Shown: positions 1-8,213 of the stretch, in pieces
Position numbering within the stretch: position 1 is the stretch's first letter
Layout of the letters: every line of letters begins with the position of its first letter
Assembly: GCF_900104485.1 (NCBI RefSeq)
Contig: NZ_FMXQ01000003.1
Location: 1 to 64,000, forward strand
Origin: Bauldia litoralis
GTDB lineage: Bacteria; Pseudomonadota; Alphaproteobacteria; Rhizobiales; Kaistiaceae
Direction of reading: 5' to 3'
Length of the DNA stretch: 64,000 nt
Made by a program: the position numbers and the translations under genes
The notes under the pieces: model-generated
Database searches by the model: none
Told to the model about the DNA's origin: nothing
What the model saw: only the letters and a program-made list of their open reading frames with translations

Positions 1-423
1 GGTCCCCCCACCAGCCGCCGGGAGGGGATAGTCGGTGTCTTCGGCCATGCCGGGCGACGACGGCCACTCGTGGAGAAGGCCGGGAGGACGGAGGCGGCTT
101 CTGTCGTCGTCCGACATCGGCAGGTAAGGCTCGATCGACAAGCCGCCCCGGTCACGTTCGACGGTCCGCAGCCCGGCGGCCTTCTCGATGTCGAGGATCA
201 TCCGTGGCCTGCCGGTGACGAAGTCGATGGTTCTGAACGTGCCCTTGAGGCAGCGGGACTGAAGGACCCGGGCGGCGTCGTACTCCGGATCACTGGACCG
301 GCGGACGACCACCTCGCCGTCGAGGATCACGTCGTAGCGGTAGCCGACCCGCCTGACCCATGTCGACTTGAGCTGGACGTCGATGGCATTCCGATCGAGA
401 CGAGGACGCTGATGTTTGCGCAT
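1..423 (-). CDS. Hypothetical element protein, cut by window edge
   Basis: Open frame of 141 codons starting MRKHQRPRLDRNA and still open at base 1, so the C-terminus lies outside the window. I do not recognise the family. The visible part is soluble and charged, with a stretch reading TWVRRVGYRYDVILDGE. Its ATG shares one base with the stop of the preceding small membrane gene (TGATG), so it is the latest visible gene of the leftward element operon and probably translationally coupled. Codon use is the same GC-rich type as its neighbours. The gene is real by frame chaining, but its function is unknown. Confidence 0.6.
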   Translation of the reverse strand, partial: MRKHQRPRLDRNAIDVQLKSTWVRRVGYRYDVILDGEVVVRRSSDPEYDAARVLQSRCLKGTFRTIDFVTGRPRMILDIEKAAGLRTVERDRGGLSIEPYLPMSDDDRSRLRPPGLLHEWPSSPGMAEDTDYPLPAAGGGT

Positions 424-563
424 CACGGGCCTCCGCCGGCGACGAGCAACAGGAGGGGTTGCCACAAGGGTTCGGTAACGACCGCCAGGACGAAGACGAA
501 GGCCGTCACCGTTGCCGCTTCAGGGAAGATCAGGGATGCCAGCCGGGAGAGGAGCATGGTCAT
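423..563 (-). CDS. Small membrane protein of the integrated element (46 aa)
   Basis: A 46-residue frame (MTMLLSRLASLIFPEAA...) whose ATG overlaps the stop of the methyltransferase gene by four bases (ATGA) and whose stop overlaps the next start (TGATG). A hydrophobic run from about residue 18 to 42 would form one membrane helix, broken by EPLWQP. Small hydrophobic ORFs like this are common between replication and packaging genes of phage-like elements; no function can be given. The support is tight chaining on both sides rather than homology. Confidence 0.5.
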   Translation of the reverse strand: MTMLLSRLASLIFPEAATVTAFVFVLAVVTEPLWQPLLLLVAGGGP

Positions 564-1894
564 GTCCGCACCTCGTCGAGGGCGTGATCACTGGCTTGAG
601 GGTCGCCCCTTGCCGAAGCCGCCTCCGAGAAGGTCTGCCCGTCACCGTCCAGTGTCGCTTCTTCCCCGGTGAAGTCCTGCCAGCGCCTGATCGCGACATC
701 GACGTAAGCCGGGTCCAGTTCGATGGCGTGGCACGAGCCGCCGGTCATCTCGGCGGCAATGATCGTGGTGCCCGATCCGCAGAAGGGTTCGTAGACCGCC
801 TGTCCGGGCGACGAGTTGTTCTCGATCGGCCGCTTCATGCATTCGACCGGCTTCTCAGTGCCATGGCCGGTGTCGTTCTTGCGGTGCGGGATCGACCACA
901 CCGTGCTCTGGCTCCGGTCTCCTGCCCAGTGGCCGGTCTTGCCCTTGCGGACACAGTAGTAGGCCGGTTCATGGGACCAGTGATAATCGCCGCGACCGAT
1001 CACCAGCCGGGTCTTGTCCCAGATGATCTGGGAGCGGATGGCGAAGCCGGAAGCCTCGAGGCTGTGCGCCACCGTCCCGGCATGAAGGCCGCCATGCCAG
1101 ACATAGGCGACGTCGCCGGGGAACAGGGCCCAGGCCTCCCGCCAGTCGGCCCGGTCATCGTTGAGGACCTTGCCCTTCGCAATGGCCGAACCCTCGGTCA
1201 GTCCTGCGCCTTCCCGCCATGCCGGGTCGTAGCTCACGCCATAGGGCGGATCGGTGACCATCAGGTGGGGCAACACCTCGCCGAGGACGAGGGCCACGTC
1301 ATCCGGATTGGTCGCATCCCCACAGACCAGCCGATGCCGGCCAAGGACCCAGACGTCACCCGGCCGGGCAACCGGAACCACCGGCGGCTCCGGGATCGCG
1401 TCCGGATCGGTCAGTCCTTCCTTGCCGAGGTTCAGGAGACCCGCAAGCTCATCGCCGCCAAAGCCGGTCAGCGACAGGTCGAAGCCGACCGCGTCGAGGT
1501 CCGCCAACTCCAACGCCAGCAGGTCCTTGTCCCATCCGGCGTTCAGGGCGAGCTTGTTGTCGGCGATGACGTAGGCCTGCTTCTCGGTATCGCTCATCCC
1601 GGCCAGTTCGATCACCGGCACCTCGGTCATCCCGAGTTTGCGGGCCGCCAGCAGCCGTCCATGCCCGGCAATCACCCCGTCCTCGCCATCCACCAAGACC
1701 GGGTTCGTCCAGCCGAACGCCCGGATCGACGCCGCGATCTCCGCCACCTGCGCATCCGAATGCGTCCGCGCATTCTTCGCATACGGGACCAGGCGATCGA
1801 GGGGACGATATTCCACTGCCAGACGGGTGGTCGATGGATCGACCGAACGTGCCGATCTGTTCTCGTCCGAAGTCGCGAGATCAACTGTATCCAT
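560..1894 (-). CDS. ParB-like domain / beta-class DNA methyltransferase
   Basis: A 444-residue protein. Residues about 30-110 form a ParB/sulfiredoxin-like N-terminal domain (LVPYAKNARTH, then VIAGHGRLLAARKLG). This is followed by an adenine-N6 or cytosine-N4 methyltransferase domain with catalytic DPPY at 215-218 and the SAM-binding FCGSGTT at 371-377. DPPY preceding FxGxG is the beta-class order. Such fusions are frequent in alphaproteobacterial prophages and integrative elements, usually as orphan modification enzymes; no restriction endonuclease is visible nearby. The open frame extends upstream to about 2302, but the ATG at 1894 is preferred because the DUF7220 gene ends at 1903, eight bases before it. 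Target sequence unknown. Confidence 0.85.
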   Translation of the reverse strand: MDTVDLATSDENRSARSVDPSTTRLAVEYRPLDRLVPYAKNARTHSDAQVAEIAASIRAFGWTNPVLVDGEDGVIAGHGRLLAARKLGMTEVPVIELAGMSDTEKQAYVIADNKLALNAGWDKDLLALELADLDAVGFDLSLTGFGGDELAGLLNLGKEGLTDPDAIPEPPVVPVARPGDVWVLGRHRLVCGDATNPDDVALVLGEVLPHLMVTDPPYGVSYDPAWREGAGLTEGSAIAKGKVLNDDRADWREAWALFPGDVAYVWHGGLHAGTVAHSLEASGFAIRSQIIWDKTRLVIGRGDYHWSHEPAYYCVRKGKTGHWAGDRSQSTVWSIPHRKNDTGHGTEKPVECMKRPIENNSSPGQAVYEPFCGSGTTIIAAEMTGGSCHAIELDPAYVDVAIRRWQDFTGEEATLDGDGQTFSEAASARGDPQASDHALDEVRT

Positions 1895-1902
1895 TGTGAC
1901 CC

Positions 1903-2172
1903 TCAGCCTCCGTTCTGCCGCTGCAACGAACCGACACCAGAACGACCCGTCGCGCGAAGCCTCTCGAAGATCCGCCGCAGCAGGTAGCTCCGGCCAACTG
2001 ACACGACCGTGAAGGCCGCCCCGATCAGGAGGCTGTCGCCGAACGCGACCACCAGTCCGAAGAGTGGGAAGATGAGCAGCTGCGTCAGCACGGCGATTCC
2101 ATATCCTGCAAGAACGTTGGCGAGCGCCTCGACCAGCGACATCGCCGGGGAGTGCGTACCCGCGACGGCCAT
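1903..2172 (-). CDS. DUF7220-type small membrane protein
   Basis: An 89-residue protein beginning MAVAGTHSPAMSLVEALAN, then a hydrophobic hairpin (about residues 20-63, including YGIAVLTQLLIFPLFGLVV and a second helix) and an Arg-rich tail. The SLVEALANVLAGY-IFPLFG pattern matches the DUF7220 family of small phage/ICE membrane proteins as I recall it. It probably sits in the inner membrane; role unknown. It lies eight bases upstream of the methyltransferase gene and about 77 bases downstream of the DUF6362 gene, in the same leftward operon. Confidence 0.6.
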   Translation of the reverse strand: MAVAGTHSPAMSLVEALANVLAGYGIAVLTQLLIFPLFGLVVAFGDSLLIGAAFTVVSVGRSYLLRRIFERLRATGRSGVGSLQRQNGG

Positions 2173-2249
2173 CGGCCTCTCCTGTTCGAAGCAAGGTGCG
2201 TTGTTGCGTTCGGCATGGTCTCGCTCGACGCAACAGCGACCGGTTCGTC

Positions 2250-2738
2250 TTACCAGACCTTGTCCTGACCTGCGGCCCGTGTCCCACCCGGAGATGTCTC
2301 ACACTGCCGGCTGGGCCATGACCGGCGCAGCATCGAGCGCAGCGACGGACGAGCCGCGGATGGGTGACCGTTCAGCCGCCATGCGATCAGCCCAAGCGCG
2401 TAGCGCCACCATCGATCCGCCGTCGGCCGACTGATGCCGAAGCGCCAGCAGATCGCCTTCCAGCTGGCGCCCTCGATCCGGGACACCACCAGTGCCGCCT
2501 CCTCCGGTTCAAGCCAATCAAGCCACGACAGCGCTTCGGTCGGATCGCTCGGTATGTCAGTACCCAGACTGTCGGCTCCGGCTGTCCCTATGCCCCCTAT
2601 GAGCCCTATGCTTCTGTCGTCCCGGCGCGGCGAGATGTGCACAGGATCGGAGAGCGTCCCGGTCTGCGACTTACCGGCCTGCAGCAGCACCGCATCCCGA
2701 AGGCGGGCCTCGACCACCCGCGGCGTCCACTCATCCAT
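2250..2738 (-). CDS. DUF6362-family protein with HTH-like C-terminus
   Basis: A 162-residue protein starting MDEWTPRVVEARLRDAVLL. Residues about 86-135 carry the pattern LSWLDWLEPEEAALVVSRIEG-WKAICWRFGISRPTADRWW, a helix-turn-helix-like segment typical of DUF6362, a family found beside phage-type replication genes in alphaproteobacteria. DNA binding is likely, but whether it is a regulator or a terminase-small-subunit-like protein is open. The start overlaps the stop of the TubC_N-like gene by eight bases. Its mid-region is encoded partly by three tandem CCCTATG units (2586-2610), read here as IGLIGGIG, which looks imposed by DNA rather than by protein function. Confidence 0.6.
   Translation of the reverse strand: MDEWTPRVVEARLRDAVLLQAGKSQTGTLSDPVHISPRRDDRSIGLIGGIGTAGADSLGTDIPSDPTEALSWLDWLEPEEAALVVSRIEGASWKAICWRFGISRPTADRWWRYALGLIAWRLNGHPSAARPSLRSMLRRSWPSRQCETSPGGTRAAGQDKVW
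2586..2610. repeat. Three 9-bp CCCTATGNN tandem units
   Basis: CCCTATG occurs at 2586, 2595 and 2604, exactly nine bases apart, inside the DUF6362 gene. The same unit recurs in four further clusters between 3105 and 3362. Resembles iterons or binding-site arrays. Confidence 0.6.
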
Positions 2739-3045
2739 CGCCGAGATGTCCTGTGGACCGACGCTCGCCGACTTCCTCCAGAGCGGCGGTTTCCGCTGCT
2801 GATCGCGCTAGTCCGCCGTCGTACTCCATGATCGCCGCCCGCTCGTCGAACGCGGCTTGCCAGTCATCCTCGGACCATTCCTCGCTCCGATGGAGGAAGG
2901 CTACGATGTCGGCCTTGTGCTTACTGAGAAGAGCCAGGAGGTCCGAGGCCGGCGGGGATGATGCCGTCAGCACGAGGCCGTCGCCGTCGACTGTCACCGC
3001 TACGCCGGCTCTTGCTGCCTCGCGGAAGATCTCGGCCGCGGTCAT
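2731..3045 (-). CDS. TubC_N-like docking-domain protein
   Basis: A 104-residue protein. The first 50 residues (MTAAEIFREAARAGVAVTVDG, then LLALLSKHKADIVAFL) match the TubC N-terminal docking fold, a short helix-strand domain that also occurs as stand-alone small proteins in alphaproteobacterial mobile elements. The remainder is acidic and probably flexible. It is chained by an ATGA overlap to the ATPase gene upstream and by an eight-base overlap to DUF6362 downstream, so it belongs to the replication operon. The molecular role in this setting is unknown. Confidence 0.55.
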   Translation of the reverse strand: MTAAEIFREAARAGVAVTVDGDGLVLTASSPPASDLLALLSKHKADIVAFLHRSEEWSEDDWQAAFDERAAIMEYDGGLARSAAETAALEEVGERRSTGHLGDG

Positions 3046-5105
3046 AGCCGCATGCTCCAGCCCTCGAACGGTTCGTCATCGGTTTCGTCGCGCGTCCCCG
3101 ATGGCATAGGGGGCATAGGGGGCATAGGCCCTTCGGGGCACGCGGCATCGGCCGGATTGGCGCAATCCTGCGATTGTCCGACAGTGGCGGGAGCAGCTTC
3201 CACCGACCCTATGCCGCCCCTATGCCCCCCATGATCATCGCGCACCGCGTCGGCATAGGGGGGTATGGCTCCCACGCCGCCCACATCGGAACTGCAGGGA
3301 GACCAAGGGTTTTCGTCTGGGGCACTCCACTCCTGGGCCCTATGCCCCCTATGACCCCTATGCCTTTCGGGACTGCCGGCATTTTCGGAGTTGGACATGA
3401 TGCCCGCGTCGTTCGCGCCACCTCGATCGTCCTTCTCGCCGGTTGCGGACGAATAGAGGTGATGGAGAGCCTTGGGACCACCAGGCTGGGGATCATCCTG
3501 ATTCCGCCCGTTGTCGTGACCTGGGGCCTTCTCCATCGCGAAGGTGGCGGAGCCCCACTTGCCGGCGGCGGCCGCCCGGGTCAGGACGAGCCCCGCCAGC
3601 CGCGTGCCGACCAGCTTGCCGAGTTGCGCCGCTACGAACTGGCGACCGCGACCGTGTGGATCGATGAGCTGGCGGACGCTGTCGTCGAGATCGCGGAGCG
3701 CGATTGGCCGGTCCTGGTGCCTCTCCCACCATGTGGTGAACAGCTCAGCCGTATTCAGGCGCCGCCCGTCCTGCGCCTTTGCTTCGGCAATGCGGGCCAC
3801 CGGGTCCATGCAGTCGAGGGCAAGCAGCGGATCGCGAACCCACTGGCACCAGGTCTCGAAGCTGCCAAGCGGGCGCCCCGATGGCAGGTCTTGGCCAAGC
3901 CGACCCCAGCGCCAGATCGTGAGGGCCGCAGCAAGCAGCCTTGTCCGGTCGCGCGTTACCTCCAGTCGGATATCGTTCGAGAACCGCCGAGCCTCGGGAT
4001 CTTCGGTCTTGGGGTCCAGCTCGATGGTGATGAACCGTCGCGCCAGGTCTTCCGATACGGTCAGGCCATTGCCGGTGAGGACGATCAATGCGGACGGATT
4101 GAGCGGGACCATCTGCGATCGCCCGAGGACGCGAACCCGGGCGGGGCGCTCCGTGATCGCGCTCGCCAGCAGGTCGGACCGGAAGGCCGTGTTGTTGAGA
4201 TTGTCCAGGAAGAGGACCGGGCTTCCCTCGATCAGTTCGGCGGTGATCCGCTTCTCCAACTCCTCGGCCTTGATCCCACCAGTGACCGCATGGGGTTCGC
4301 GTCCGAAGGCGATCATCGCGATACAGCGGGCAAGCAACCCCTTCCCGGCGCCGGCACCGGAGAGCGGCGCCGCCCGAAACAGGATGCCGGGGGCATGGTG
4401 GAGGCTGGGTCTGCAGACCGCGGTCAGAAGTGCGACGAGGAACGCCGACTCATCCTTGCCGGGCGGACGGCCGATATCGACGACCGCGATTCCGTCTTCT
4501 GTGACCAGGCAGGCATCGGCGAAGCAGAAGGTCCGGAAGGTATGCCGGATCAGACGAAGCGATGTCTCTGCGTCGCTTCGCGAGGGGTGCTCTGCAACAA
4601 GATGCCTCAAATCAGGCACCCGCTCGCGCCACATGCCCGAGGCGGGATCGTAGCCTTCAGCCGAGAGGATGGTGCCGTCTTCCTGGAGCAGTGGCGCAGA
4701 GGCAATGCCATTCAATGGGGGAAGCCGCCATTCGCCACGCCAGTCGAGATACATGACAGCGAAGGCGCGGGGCAGGCGAACGTCGACTTCAACGATGCTC
4801 CCGTCCTTCTTCTCCTTCAGGGCATAGGGTCGACAAACCCTGTGAACGAGGAGAACCAGAACATCCGGCGTGAGGATCTGCGCCACGACGCCGTGCTGAA
4901 TCTGGTCGCGAGCCAGGCGGACCGGCACACCGCGATCGAACAGACCACCGGCGCCAACAAGGATGTCGCGGAGTGCGGCCACGGTCCGGTCCGGCGCTGC
5001 ACTCTCAACGAACAGCCGCGGCTTGCCGCTGTCATCCGGCACCGCCTCGGCATTCTCGACGAGATCGCAGATCTGGGTTTCGCCATTCTGATGATCGGAA
5101 GTCAT
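3042..5105 (-). CDS. P-loop ATPase, phage/ICE replication helicase-like
   Basis: A 687-residue protein. Residues about 245-305 hold a nucleotide-binding core with Walker A-like GAGAGKG (250-256) and Walker B-like VLFLDNLNN near 300, then a sensor-type LIVLTGN. This resembles the ATPase/helicase partner of primases in phage-like elements. The last 150 residues are low complexity (HRGHRGHR, GGHRGGIG, PMPPMPPMP) and are encoded by clustered CCCTATG units. The gene lies directly after a CHC2/Toprim gene with an ATGA overlap, which supports a primase-helicase pair for element replication. Probably cytosolic; exact helicase class not assigned. Confidence 0.65.
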   Translation of the reverse strand: MTSDHQNGETQICDLVENAEAVPDDSGKPRLFVESAAPDRTVAALRDILVGAGGLFDRGVPVRLARDQIQHGVVAQILTPDVLVLLVHRVCRPYALKEKKDGSIVEVDVRLPRAFAVMYLDWRGEWRLPPLNGIASAPLLQEDGTILSAEGYDPASGMWRERVPDLRHLVAEHPSRSDAETSLRLIRHTFRTFCFADACLVTEDGIAVVDIGRPPGKDESAFLVALLTAVCRPSLHHAPGILFRAAPLSGAGAGKGLLARCIAMIAFGREPHAVTGGIKAEELEKRITAELIEGSPVLFLDNLNNTAFRSDLLASAITERPARVRVLGRSQMVPLNPSALIVLTGNGLTVSEDLARRFITIELDPKTEDPEARRFSNDIRLEVTRDRTRLLAAALTIWRWGRLGQDLPSGRPLGSFETWCQWVRDPLLALDCMDPVARIAEAKAQDGRRLNTAELFTTWWERHQDRPIALRDLDDSVRQLIDPHGRGRQFVAAQLGKLVGTRLAGLVLTRAAAAGKWGSATFAMEKAPGHDNGRNQDDPQPGGPKALHHLYSSATGEKDDRGGANDAGIMSNSENAGSPERHRGHRGHRAQEWSAPDENPWSPCSSDVGGVGAIPPYADAVRDDHGGHRGGIGSVEAAPATVGQSQDCANPADAACPEGPMPPMPPMPSGTRDETDDEPFEGWSMRL
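3105..3362. repeat. Four CCCTATG/CATAGGG clusters in alternating orientation
   Basis: Clusters on the plus strand: CATAGG at 3105, 3114, 3123 (9-bp step); CCCTATG at 3207 and 3218; CATAGGG at 3254 followed by GGTATGG; CCCTATG at 3338, 3347, 3356 (9-bp step). Orientation alternates from cluster to cluster. All lie in the 3' part of the ATPase gene and are read there in different frames. They could be iterons of an origin, protein-binding arrays or RNA-pairing segments. Confidence 0.6.
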
Positions 5106-5992
5106 GGCCGCTCCTCCAAACCGTCCGATCCGCCGACACCGAGAACATCGTTGAAGTCCATGCCGGCAGGCGCCCGGGCAATCCCGATATCGCGACCTTC
5201 GCGGCTCCAGCGCCTGGCTGCGTCTCGTGCTGCGGTCTCGCCCGGCGGATCGCCGTCGGCAAGGATGGCGACCTCGCGGATATCATCGGGAAGGACCAGT
5301 CCGCGGAGGCCCGAGGTCGACAGCGCCGCCCAGGCCGGACGACCGGTCGCCTGCATGGCGGCAAGGCAGGTCTCGATACCCTCGCCGACCATAAGCCGGT
5401 CAGTGCCGGTGCCGAGGCGGACCGCGCCGCCGCGACAGGGGCCGAGCATCATCTTCTGCGGCATGACCGGAGCCTTGCCCGATCCGTCCGGCGCGAGGAA
5501 CGTCCTGTGGATGCCGACGGGCGTGTCATCGGCGCCGCGTGTGACCAAGGCGACCATGGCCGGCCATCTGTCACCGGCGGGATGCTTCAGCGACGGGTGG
5601 AACCGAAGTGTCGGTGGCGTTTCGATCCGGAGGCCACGGGACGCAAGGTATGTCTCGACCAGCGTGCCCCCAGCCGGCCGGGCGGATGTCCAGATCGTCA
5701 TGGCGAGTTCGCCCCGCTTTCTAGAATCCGCGTCATTCGAACGCTGGACCGGTGTCGTCCGCGACCTCTGGAGCAACGGCCGATCGGTCGCTTCCCAGAG
5801 CCCCTTTTGCCGAAGCGCGGAGATAACCGCCTCCTGCGAACAGCCGGCGTGGCATCGGACCAGAACCCTGCCGTCGTCGCCGTCGCAGATCGCCAGGCTG
5901 GGCGATGTATCGTCATGAGCCGGGCAGCACGCCATCCACGTCCGCCCGGTGCGGCGTCCGCCAAGGGCCCGGGAAATGGCTGCGGCGTTCAT
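5102..5992 (-). CDS. CHC2 zinc-finger / Toprim primase-like protein
   Basis: A 296-residue protein. An N-terminal zinc-binding motif (CCPAHDD at 22-28 and CHAGC at 47-51) matches DnaG/CHC2-type primase fingers. A C-terminal Toprim domain shows the GEGIETCLAA glutamate motif and the VAILADGD aspartate motif. It should bind DNA and synthesise primers for replication of the integrated element, together with the ATPase encoded next. The ATG at 5992 is chosen because it overlaps the stop of the sigma-like gene by four bases; the frame extends to 6109 without a better start. Its own stop overlaps the ATPase start (ATGA). Confidence 0.8.
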   Translation of the reverse strand: MNAAAISRALGGRRTGRTWMACCPAHDDTSPSLAICDGDDGRVLVRCHAGCSQEAVISALRQKGLWEATDRPLLQRSRTTPVQRSNDADSRKRGELAMTIWTSARPAGGTLVETYLASRGLRIETPPTLRFHPSLKHPAGDRWPAMVALVTRGADDTPVGIHRTFLAPDGSGKAPVMPQKMMLGPCRGGAVRLGTGTDRLMVGEGIETCLAAMQATGRPAWAALSTSGLRGLVLPDDIREVAILADGDPPGETAARDAARRWSREGRDIGIARAPAGMDFNDVLGVGGSDGLEERP

Positions 5993-6966
5993 GACGCAAA
6001 CTCCCGCGCCTTGCGGGGTCTCGCGAACAGCGCAGGCCGAGAACGGGCGACGATCAGGTAGCTGTAGTCGCCGTCGCCGTGACGACGCTGCATGAGATAG
6101 GCGCGGCACGCTCCGACAGCCGACATCGCCGCCTTCGCGACACGGTCCAGCTCCCGTGCGTCCTCCTTCGGCAGGCGGCTGCCCAACGCCAGACGATCAA
6201 TGGCGAGTACACCACGGTGATATTCGAGGGTCTCGCCTCTATCAGCGCTGGCCAGCCAGACCGTCAGATCCAATTCTGTGACGAGCAGTTGCGGGTGGGG
6301 TCGTGGCAGATGGCTTGGCATTGGCATCGGCTCCGGTTCGGCGCCAATTGCCATGGGTAACGTGGCGCCCTGTTCGCCACATACCGGCGGTAGCGCCAAA
6401 CCGTCGGAAGAGGTCGGGGCGTAGATCCGGAGACCGGAGGCGGCGGCGGCGGCGCGAACCGCTCGTACGCGTTCACTGGCGGTCGAGCGGTGGATGCCCA
6501 GGTCCCGTGCTCCCGCACTGATGCTGCCTGCAAGAAGCACCCTGCAGCCATCAACAAGAGGTGCCGTAAGCCCTTCTACGAACCGACAGACATCGATATG
6601 GGCGGCCACGCTCTCGTCGATCGGAGGCGCCTCGTTCGGAAGCAGTTCCAGGAGCGTGGTCACGCTGCCGTCCTCGCCGACCGCCGGCGCATCAAGCGAC
6701 AGCAGCAGCCGTTCTTCACGCAGGCGTTCTGTCGGAGTTGTCAGGGTGGTCGCACGATGGGCGATCACCCTATCGGCGAAGGTCGCGAACGAAGCCCGAT
6801 CTCGATCGAACCATTGCGATCGTCGGACGAGGTCAGCAGCAAGGTCTTGCTCGTAGTCCTCGACAGTCATTCCCGGCACGGCCTCTTGCCGGGCCAGCTT
6901 GCGGGCGTTGAATCGGATGTTGTGAAAGACGCGGCCATCGAGGCCGCTTGTATTTGTCGTCTCCAT
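5989..6966 (-). CDS. Sigma-70-like / HTH protein heading the replication operon
   Basis: A 325-residue protein. Residues about 30-85 (VEDYEQDLAADLVRRSQWFDR, then FATFADRVIAHRAT) resemble region 2 of sigma-70-type factors found in phage-like elements. A helix-turn-helix follows around 155-175 (GARDLGIHRSTASERVRAV). The C-terminal part is unassigned. As first gene of the leftward operon it could act as an element-specific transcription factor or a replication initiator. The start ATG at 6966 follows a 190-base non-coding stretch that should hold the operon promoter. Confidence 0.55.
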   Translation of the reverse strand: METTNTSGLDGRVFHNIRFNARKLARQEAVPGMTVEDYEQDLAADLVRRSQWFDRDRASFATFADRVIAHRATTLTTPTERLREERLLLSLDAPAVGEDGSVTTLLELLPNEAPPIDESVAAHIDVCRFVEGLTAPLVDGCRVLLAGSISAGARDLGIHRSTASERVRAVRAAAAASGLRIYAPTSSDGLALPPVCGEQGATLPMAIGAEPEPMPMPSHLPRPHPQLLVTELDLTVWLASADRGETLEYHRGVLAIDRLALGSRLPKEDARELDRVAKAAMSAVGACRAYLMQRRHGDGDYSYLIVARSRPALFARPRKAREFAS

Positions 6967-7160
6967 GATGAGTTTCGCCAGTCATCTGCGTGGCGGGCAC
7001 GAGCCCGATCACGAAGGACCGACGAAAACTCGTTCTGAGAGACGCAAAAACGCTGACGCAGTGGTGCTGGAGCGCCGAAACACCCCGAAAACTGCCACCG
7101 ACAGTGCAAGAAAAAACGCGGGTGCGAGACAACGGATCAGATCGAGTTTTCGCTTTGGTC
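6967..7160. promoter_or_regulatory. Intergenic control region of the replication operon
   Basis: A 194-base gap between the unknown gene ending at 7161 and the sigma-like gene starting at 6966, so it must carry the operon promoter. It contains ACTGCCACCGACAGT at 7091-7105, an imperfect inverted repeat whose last 11 bases also occur at 9487-9497 upstream of the other element operons. No convincing -35/-10 pair could be assigned by eye. Confidence 0.45.
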
Positions 7161-8213
7161 TTATTCCGCGTCCATTATCCGTGCAGGGATGACACTCCGA
7201 ATTATGAATTCGGTGATGTAAGCGTGGGCTCGCTTGTCATGCCTTATTGGGTCGTCCCTCAAGCCGAAATGCAGGCGAAGGCTCTTCGACAGTTCCTGCT
7301 TGTGTTTCACCAACTTGGCGTGTTCGCGCGTTCGCTTGGGCGTGATGGTGCCACTCAAAGTGCCGAACGTTTTCAGGAGGGCCCATTGGTGTGTCGGGCG
7401 ACTGGTTCTTCCGTCCTTCATTCCAAGGTGCTCAGGCTCGAGGCGGCGGGTCTGCCCGCGAAATCGGACGTTCACGACCTCTTCGGCGGTAAACTCGAAC
7501 AGGAGCTCTCCCCAAATGGCATCCGCTGGCAGGCGCCAGACTGCCCCATCTGTCGGAGCGAACCTCGCGCTTGCATCTGCTCGCGCCAGTGCGAGAAGGT
7601 TCAGTCCTTTCTCGGAGGCTGCAAGACTGCCCTGATCATCGACGACGAGCGCGTCGACAAGGGCGACTTGTGACCAGCGCTCTGTCTGAAGAGCGTGAAG
7701 CGGACTTAACGGCGTGAAAGCAATTCCGCCAATTTCTCCCAAACCGAGTTCGGGAAGGGACGGCAAGTCTCTGCGATCGGGCGCAGTAACAAGCAGCACG
7801 ACATTCAGCTGCAGGCCAGCGTCGATGGGGAGACTGCCCACAGCAAGGAGGTTCGCCGACGGATCATCCGGGTCGGTGGGCGCCGAGATCCCGAATATCA
7901 TCCGGAGCGTCCGAATAAGGGAGTTCAAGTCGAACTGAAGTATCTCCAGATCTTGCTGGGTCAGTCTGATCGTTTCACAGCGAGGCTGGGTCTCTCCGCA
8001 GACGGCGACGCTGCTCCCATCGGAACGATGAACGACTCTCCGCGGACATTCATCCCCACCAGGCTGAGGACATGAGACACGCGTTGCAAGCCTGCCAGTA
8101 CGTCGAAACAGAGTCCGAGCAACGGACCACTCGTCGCTAAGAAGTTGTTTCCACTCCAGTCGGTCGGTGGTCAGATTCTGGACTTCCTCCAGGGCTTGGC
8201 AGAGGTGTTTCAA
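7161..8213 (-). CDS. Unknown element protein B, Cys-rich N-terminal part
   Basis: A 350-residue protein of no family I recognise. Near residues 48-80 it has four cysteines spaced as C-x7-C and later C-x6-C (SCPQPGGDECPRR and AVCGETQPRCE), suggesting a zinc site. The middle is a mixed hydrophobic domain; the C-terminus (about 265-325) looks winged-helix-like (HQWALLKTFGTLSG, KHKQELSKSLRLHFG). The assigned start is TTG at 8213, giving a 77-base overlap with protein A; a later start is possible. It forms a two-gene unit with A, placed between the replication and recombinase operons, the usual cargo position in such elements. Defence, regulation or replication roles are all open. Confidence 0.6.
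   Translation of the reverse strand: MKHLCQALEEVQNLTTDRLEWKQLLSDEWSVARTLFRRTGRLATRVSCPQPGGDECPRRVVHRSDGSSVAVCGETQPRCETIRLTQQDLEILQFDLNSLIRTLRMIFGISAPTDPDDPSANLLAVGSLPIDAGLQLNVVLLVTAPDRRDLPSLPELGLGEIGGIAFTPLSPLHALQTERWSQVALVDALVVDDQGSLAASEKGLNLLALARADASARFAPTDGAVWRLPADAIWGELLFEFTAEEVVNVRFRGQTRRLEPEHLGMKDGRTSRPTHQWALLKTFGTLSGTITPKRTREHAKLVKHKQELSKSLRLHFGLRDDPIRHDKRAHAYITEFIIRSVIPARIMDAE

Noticed and set aside
70-672. Plus-strand 200-codon frame at the left edge
   Set aside because: The minus strand has a chained gene set here; this frame lacks motif support.
3174-5918. 914-codon open frame on the plus strand opposite the ATPase and Toprim genes
   Set aside because: The opposite strand has catalytic motifs and chained starts; this frame shows none.
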